A stretch of DNA of 9,289 nt from Holdemanella porci (lineage in GTDB: Bacteria; Bacillota_I; Bacilli_A; Erysipelotrichales; Erysipelotrichaceae), in the NCBI RefSeq assembly GCF_019052655.1, contig NZ_JAHQVB010000071.1, positions 1 through 9,289 on the forward strand, written 5' to 3'. Made by a program: the position numbers and the translations under genes. Under the pieces are notes generated by a model. It made no database searches and had not been told where the DNA came from. It was given only the letters and a program-made list of their open reading frames with translations. Each line of letters opens with the position of its first letter. Positions within the stretch are counted from its first letter, which is position 1. Positions 5,755 through 9,289 of the stretch are shown here, piece after piece.

Positions 5755-7203
5755 ATGAGTAATTATAACCCAAAATCATTAAAGGCAGAAGAATTTATTA
5801 GTCATGAAGAAATTCTTGAAACAATTGAATATGCCGAAAAGAACAAACATAATGTTGAATTGATTGATCAAATTTTAAATAAGGCTCGTCCACAAAAGAC
5901 AGAGCATGGTGTTCATTGTGAGGGTTTAACACACCGTGAAGCAAGTGTACTTTTAGCTTGTGACATTCCTGAAAAAGTAGAAGAAATGTATAAGCTTGCC
6001 AATGAAATTAAACAAGCATTCTATGGTAATCGTATTGTGATGTTTGCCCCATTATATTTATCAAATTATTGTGTAAATGGATGTGTATATTGTCCTTATC
6101 ACATGAAGAATAAACATATTAAACGTATTAAATTAACACAAGATCAGATTCGTGATGAAGTTATAGCGCTACAAGATATGGGACATAAACGTTTAGCTAT
6201 TGAAGCAGGCGAAGATCCAGTACACAATTCAATCGAATATATCTTGGATTCTATTAAAACTATTTATTCGATTCAACACAAGAATGGTGCAATTCGCCGT
6301 GTCAATGTAAATATTGCGGCTACAACGGTAGAAAACTATCGTAAATTAAAGGAAGCTGGAATAGGAACTTATATCTTATTCCAGGAAACATACAATAAAA
6401 AGAGTTATTTAGAGTTGCATCCAACAGGACCTAAACACGATTATGACTATCATACAGAAGCTATGGATAGAGCCATGGAAGGTGGAATTGATGATGTTGG
6501 ATTGGGTGTATTATTTGGTTTGGAAGGCTACCAATATGAATTTGCCGGCTTAATGATGCATGCAGAACACTTAGAAGCTGTTCACGGTGTAGGTCCACAC
6601 ACAATTAGTGTGCCTCGTGTAAAACATGCAGATGATATTGATCCAGAAGCGTTCGATAATAGTTTGGATGATGAAATCTTTGAAAAGATTGCAGCATGTA
6701 TCCGTATTGCCGTTCCATATACTGGAATGATTATTTCTACACGTGAATCTCAAGAAGTTCGTGAAAAAATGCTTCACTTAGGTGTATCTCAAATTAGCGG
6801 GGCAAGTCGTACATCTGTTGGTGGATATACAGAAGAAGAACGTCCTCATGATTCAGAACAATTTGATGTATCTGACCAAAGAACATTAGATGAAGTTGTG
6901 AACTGGCTGATGGAGTTAGGTTACATTCCATCTTTCTGTACGGCATGTTATAGAGAAGGAAGAACAGGAGATCGTTTCATGTCTTTGTGTAAGACAGGGC
7001 AAATTCAAAATTGTTGTCATCCTAACGCATTGATGACTTTATGTGAATTTTTAGTGGATTATGCGAGTGAAGATACAAAGAGAATTGGTTTTGAGTTGAT
7101 TGAAAAAGAATTTAACAAGATTCCAAATGCGAAAGCTCAACAAATTGCTCGTGACAATGTGGATGCGATCAAGTCAAGCAATCGTAGAGATTTCAGGTTC
7201 TAA
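5755..7203 (+). CDS. hydG: [FeFe]-hydrogenase maturase HydG, tyrosine lyase
   Basis: HydG is a radical-SAM enzyme that splits tyrosine to p-cresol and dehydroglycine and turns the latter into CO and cyanide, bound to iron as the synthon for the H-cluster. At 482 residues it has full length. The SAM-cluster motif CX3CX2C is C106-C110-C113 (NYCVNGCVYC). The C-terminal auxiliary-cluster motif CX2CX22C is C395-C398-C421 in the CTACYREGRTGDRF region. This C-terminal domain separates HydG from the related thiamine enzyme ThiH. A strong AGAGGAG (5739-5745) stands 9 nt before the ATG, only 17 nt after hydE, so the two are co-transcribed. No key residue is missing. Confidence 0.96.
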   Translation: MSNYNPKSLKAEEFISHEEILETIEYAEKNKHNVELIDQILNKARPQKTEHGVHCEGLTHREASVLLACDIPEKVEEMYKLANEIKQAFYGNRIVMFAPLYLSNYCVNGCVYCPYHMKNKHIKRIKLTQDQIRDEVIALQDMGHKRLAIEAGEDPVHNSIEYILDSIKTIYSIQHKNGAIRRVNVNIAATTVENYRKLKEAGIGTYILFQETYNKKSYLELHPTGPKHDYDYHTEAMDRAMEGGIDDVGLGVLFGLEGYQYEFAGLMMHAEHLEAVHGVGPHTISVPRVKHADDIDPEAFDNSLDDEIFEKIAACIRIAVPYTGMIISTRESQEVREKMLHLGVSQISGASRTSVGGYTEEERPHDSEQFDVSDQRTLDEVVNWLMELGYIPSFCTACYREGRTGDRFMSLCKTGQIQNCCHPNALMTLCEFLVDYASEDTKRIGFELIEKEFNKIPNAKAQQIARDNVDAIKSSNRRDFRF

Positions 7204-7205
7204 TT

Positions 7206-8378
7206 ATGTCTAATTTAAATAGTACGATAAGCGCAAATCGTACACACATTGGATTTTTCGGTTTAAGAAATGCTGGAAAATCCAGTGTAGTCAATGCGAT
7301 TACCAACCAGAGTATGTCTTTAGTTTCTAATATAAAGGGAACTACGACAGATCCAGTAAAGAAATCAATGGAAATCTTGCCGATTGGACCTGTTGTGATT
7401 GTGGATACGCCGGGTATGGATGATGAAGGTGCTTTGGGTGAATTGAGAATCAAAAGAACGTTAGAAGTTTTAAAAACAATGGATATGGCCGTATTGGTCG
7501 TTGATGCGAATGTAGGTCTACAAAAAATAGATTTGGATTTGATTGACATGTTTAAAGAAAATAAATTACCTTATTTTATAGTTTTTAATAAGTGTGATTT
7601 GATTGAAGAAAAGAAAGAACTGGCTTCTAATGAAATCTTTGTGAGTGCTCTAAACAATGACAATATAGATGGATTAAAGCAATTGTTGGCTAGTGTCGCA
7701 AAGAAACAGAAAGAAAAGACAATTATTGGTGATTTAATTGATTCGGGCGATGTTATTGTGCTTGTTATTCCAATTGATCAATCGGCTCCTAAAGGAAGAT
7801 TGATTTTGCCTCAACAACTTGTATTAAGAGATATTTTAGATCATCATGCGATTGGTATGACTTGTCAGGTAGAAGAATTGGATGCAACCTTAAAGAAGGT
7901 TACTCCAAAACTGGTTATTACAGATTCCCAGGCTTTTAACAAGGTAAGTCAAATCGTAGATAAATCTATTCATTTAACTTCTTTCTCTATTCTTATGGCA
8001 CGCTTAAAAGGAAGCTTATCTACAGTGCTTGAAGGGGCCAATCAATTGGATCATCTTCAAGATGGGGATTGTGTATTGATTAGTGAAGGGTGTACGCACC
8101 ATAGACAGTGTGGTGATATTGGTACGGACAAGCTTCCAAAATGGATCTTGAATTATACAAAGAAGAATATTACGTTTGAATTTACTTCTGGACAAGGATT
8201 TAAAGAAGATCTTTCGAAATATAGTGTTGTGATTCATTGTGGTGCATGTATGTTGAATGAAAAAGAAGTGCAGTCACGCGTAAAAGAATGTAAGAAACAG
8301 CATGTGCCATTCACAAATTATGGTATTGCGATTGCGAAAATGAACGGAATATTAGATCGTTCTGTAGAGGTGTTTTAG
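7206..8378 (+). CDS. hydF: [FeFe]-hydrogenase maturation GTPase HydF
   Basis: HydF is the GTPase and iron-sulfur scaffold on which the 2Fe subcluster is finished and from which it is passed to apo-HydA. The N-terminal GTPase domain shows the P-loop GLRNAGKS (19-26), the G2 region GTTTDP (45-50), DTPG (67-70), NKCD (128-131) and a G5-like SAL (147-149). A middle dimerisation region follows. The C-terminal cluster-binding motif CxH...HCxxC is complete: C296-T-H298, then H344-C345 and C348, with 45 residues between H298 and H344, within the usual range. The 390-residue length is typical. The start is 2 nt after the hydG stop with only a weak upstream AGG, which suggests translational coupling to hydG. 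Confidence 0.95.
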   Translation: MSNLNSTISANRTHIGFFGLRNAGKSSVVNAITNQSMSLVSNIKGTTTDPVKKSMEILPIGPVVIVDTPGMDDEGALGELRIKRTLEVLKTMDMAVLVVDANVGLQKIDLDLIDMFKENKLPYFIVFNKCDLIEEKKELASNEIFVSALNNDNIDGLKQLLASVAKKQKEKTIIGDLIDSGDVIVLVIPIDQSAPKGRLILPQQLVLRDILDHHAIGMTCQVEELDATLKKVTPKLVITDSQAFNKVSQIVDKSIHLTSFSILMARLKGSLSTVLEGANQLDHLQDGDCVLISEGCTHHRQCGDIGTDKLPKWILNYTKKNITFEFTSGQGFKEDLSKYSVVIHCGACMLNEKEVQSRVKECKKQHVPFTNYGIAIAKMNGILDRSVEVF

Positions 8379-9194
8379 ATGAAGAAAATATATATATCAG
8401 CCGATATTGAAGGTATTTGGGGAAACAGCAATCCGGCAAATACATCTAAGAATGGATACTTATATTCTGAATATTGTACAAATATGATGAATGAAGTAAA
8501 TCTTGTGATTGATTTATTGTTTCAAAATGGCGTAGAAGAAGTTGTGGTCAATGATAGTCATGGAAATATGGATAATCTTCTTCCTTCAAAATTAGATCCT
8601 AGAGCTGCTTTTGTGTCCGCAAATGGAGCTTATAAGGAATTTGGGATGATGGAAGGTTTAGATGATTCTTTTGATGGAGCATTATTTATTGGATATCATT
8701 CTCGCTGTAACTCATCAGGCGTTATGGCTCATACGATTTGGGGTACTATGGTACGAAAAATTGTAGTAGATGGGAAAGAACTCGGGGAAAGTGGCATAAA
8801 TCGATTGTTGGCAAACGAATTTGGAGTGCCAGTTATCTTAGCAAGTGGTGATAGTGAATATGGTAAGCAGGTAGAAGAAGAACTTGGTTGTGTATTTGTG
8901 GAAACAAAGAAAACATTAAACAATCAGTGTGCTTTGTGTTGTAGCTTTAATGAGTTGAAGAATAGATATACATATGGCATTCAAGAAGCTTTAAAAGCAG
9001 ATGAAAAACCAGCTATATCTTCATCTCACACAATGGAAATAACATTCCATCATAGTCGAAATGCGGATTTTGTATCTCGTATGGACAATGTAGAAAAGAT
9101 GGATGATTGTACGGTTCGTATCAAAAAAGAAACATATAAAGATTTATATGCCTTGATGCGTTTTGTGATTAAAGTATGTAATGCGTATGCCTAA
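8379..9194 (+). CDS. dppA: M55 family D-aminopeptidase (DppA-like)
   Basis: Predicted cytoplasmic zinc D-aminopeptidase of family M55, best known from Bacillus subtilis DppA, which releases D-amino acids from D-amino acid peptides. The fold signatures are in order: ISADIEGI with D9 and E11, VNDSHG with H61, IGYHS with H107, MAHTIWG with H118, and LGESGIN with E137. These match the zinc ligands and catalytic residues of DppA with small offsets. Length (271) is close to the family norm of about 275. There is no signal peptide. The ATG directly follows the hydF stop (TAGATG), and AGAGG at 8366-8370 lies 8 nt upstream, so it is the last cistron of the hyd operon. Its link to hydrogenase is unknown; an unrelated peptide-catabolism role is equally possible. 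The family is clear, while DppA-type substrate specificity is inferred. Confidence 0.88.
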   Translation: MKKIYISADIEGIWGNSNPANTSKNGYLYSEYCTNMMNEVNLVIDLLFQNGVEEVVVNDSHGNMDNLLPSKLDPRAAFVSANGAYKEFGMMEGLDDSFDGALFIGYHSRCNSSGVMAHTIWGTMVRKIVVDGKELGESGINRLLANEFGVPVILASGDSEYGKQVEEELGCVFVETKKTLNNQCALCCSFNELKNRYTYGIQEALKADEKPAISSSHTMEITFHHSRNADFVSRMDNVEKMDDCTVRIKKETYKDLYALMRFVIKVCNAYA

Positions 9195-9201
9195 AATAAG
9201 A

Positions 9202-9240
9202 AAACCATTCTAGTGTTGGCGTCTAGAATGGTTTCTTTTT
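9202..9240 (+). terminator. Strong intrinsic terminator ending the hyd-dppA operon
   Basis: AAACCATTCTAG (9202-9213) pairs perfectly with CTAGAATGGTTT (9223-9234), a 12-bp stem with a 9-nt loop. It is followed by C and five T residues (9236-9240) and further T-rich sequence. It begins 7 nt after the dppA stop codon. Confidence 0.92.
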
Positions 9241-9269
9241 GTTTATTATTATTTTTTTAGGAGAGAGAT

Positions 9270-9289
9270 ATGAATATTGGTTTATTTCT
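9270..9289 (+). CDS. Start of a further gene, cut by the window edge
   Basis: An ATG at 9270 has a good AGGAG (9259-9263) 6 nt upstream. The visible residues are MNIGLF and the next codon is incomplete. Such a start is common among family 4-type glycosyltransferases of Firmicutes, but six residues cannot support a function. No clear promoter is seen in the T-rich gap after the operon terminator. Confidence 0.6.

Noticed and set aside
6571..8237. Several antisense open frames opposite hydG and hydF
   Set aside because: They lack ribosome binding sites and recognisable domains and lie opposite highly conserved coding sequence.
1..9289. CRISPR arrays, tRNA or rRNA genes, insertion-sequence transposases
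   Set aside because: No regularly spaced repeats, cloverleaf-forming segments, rRNA signatures or transposase motifs were seen on either strand.

Overview
The window is AT-rich DNA with strong AGGAG ribosome binding sites, tight co-directional gene spacing and TGn-extended TATAAT promoters. Together with an [FeFe]-hydrogenase maturation operon this points to an anaerobic, fermentative low-GC Firmicute. The gene style suggests an Erysipelotrichia-like gut or oral anaerobe, but that placement is inference from sequence flavour, not a match I could run.

Layout. Positions 1 to about 90 are the 3' end of a group II intron on the + strand: catalytic domain V, then domain VI with a bulged branch-point adenosine. 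Its right edge abuts an extended -10 promoter that drives pepF (122-1882), an M3-family oligoendopeptidase. Next is an unrecognised 259-residue protein (1970-2749) made of two diverged copies of one domain joined by a Lys/Glu-rich linker. A bidirectional terminator (2756-2781) separates it from a minus-strand Cache-GGDEF diguanylate cyclase gene (2764-4199). That gene is broken by a 1-nt deletion near 3660 and a Trp-to-stop change at 3406-3408, although its GGDEF catalytic motif and I-site survive.

Region 4200-4443 is a divergent regulatory region. It holds the old minus-strand promoter of the cyclase, an 18-bp Rex-like operator at 4274-4291, the + strand promoter, and a leader of about 100 nt ending in an intrinsic terminator (4388-4424) just before the first start codon of the operon.

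The operon 4444-9194 encodes a TM1266-type small regulator, HydE, HydG, HydF and an M55 D-aminopeptidase (DppA family), with junctions of -8, 17, 2 and 0 nt. HydE and HydG are the radical-SAM enzymes that build the organic and CO/CN parts of the [FeFe]-hydrogenase H-cluster, and HydF is the GTPase scaffold that delivers the 2Fe subcluster. All three maturases are present with intact motifs, but the hydrogenase (HydA) they serve is not in the window. A strong terminator (9202-9240) closes the operon, and the first codons of another gene start at 9270.

The most interesting points are the doubly controlled hyd operon (redox-type operator plus leader terminator), the peptidase appended to it, the intron edge fused to the pepF promoter, the duplicated unknown protein, and the decaying cyclase.
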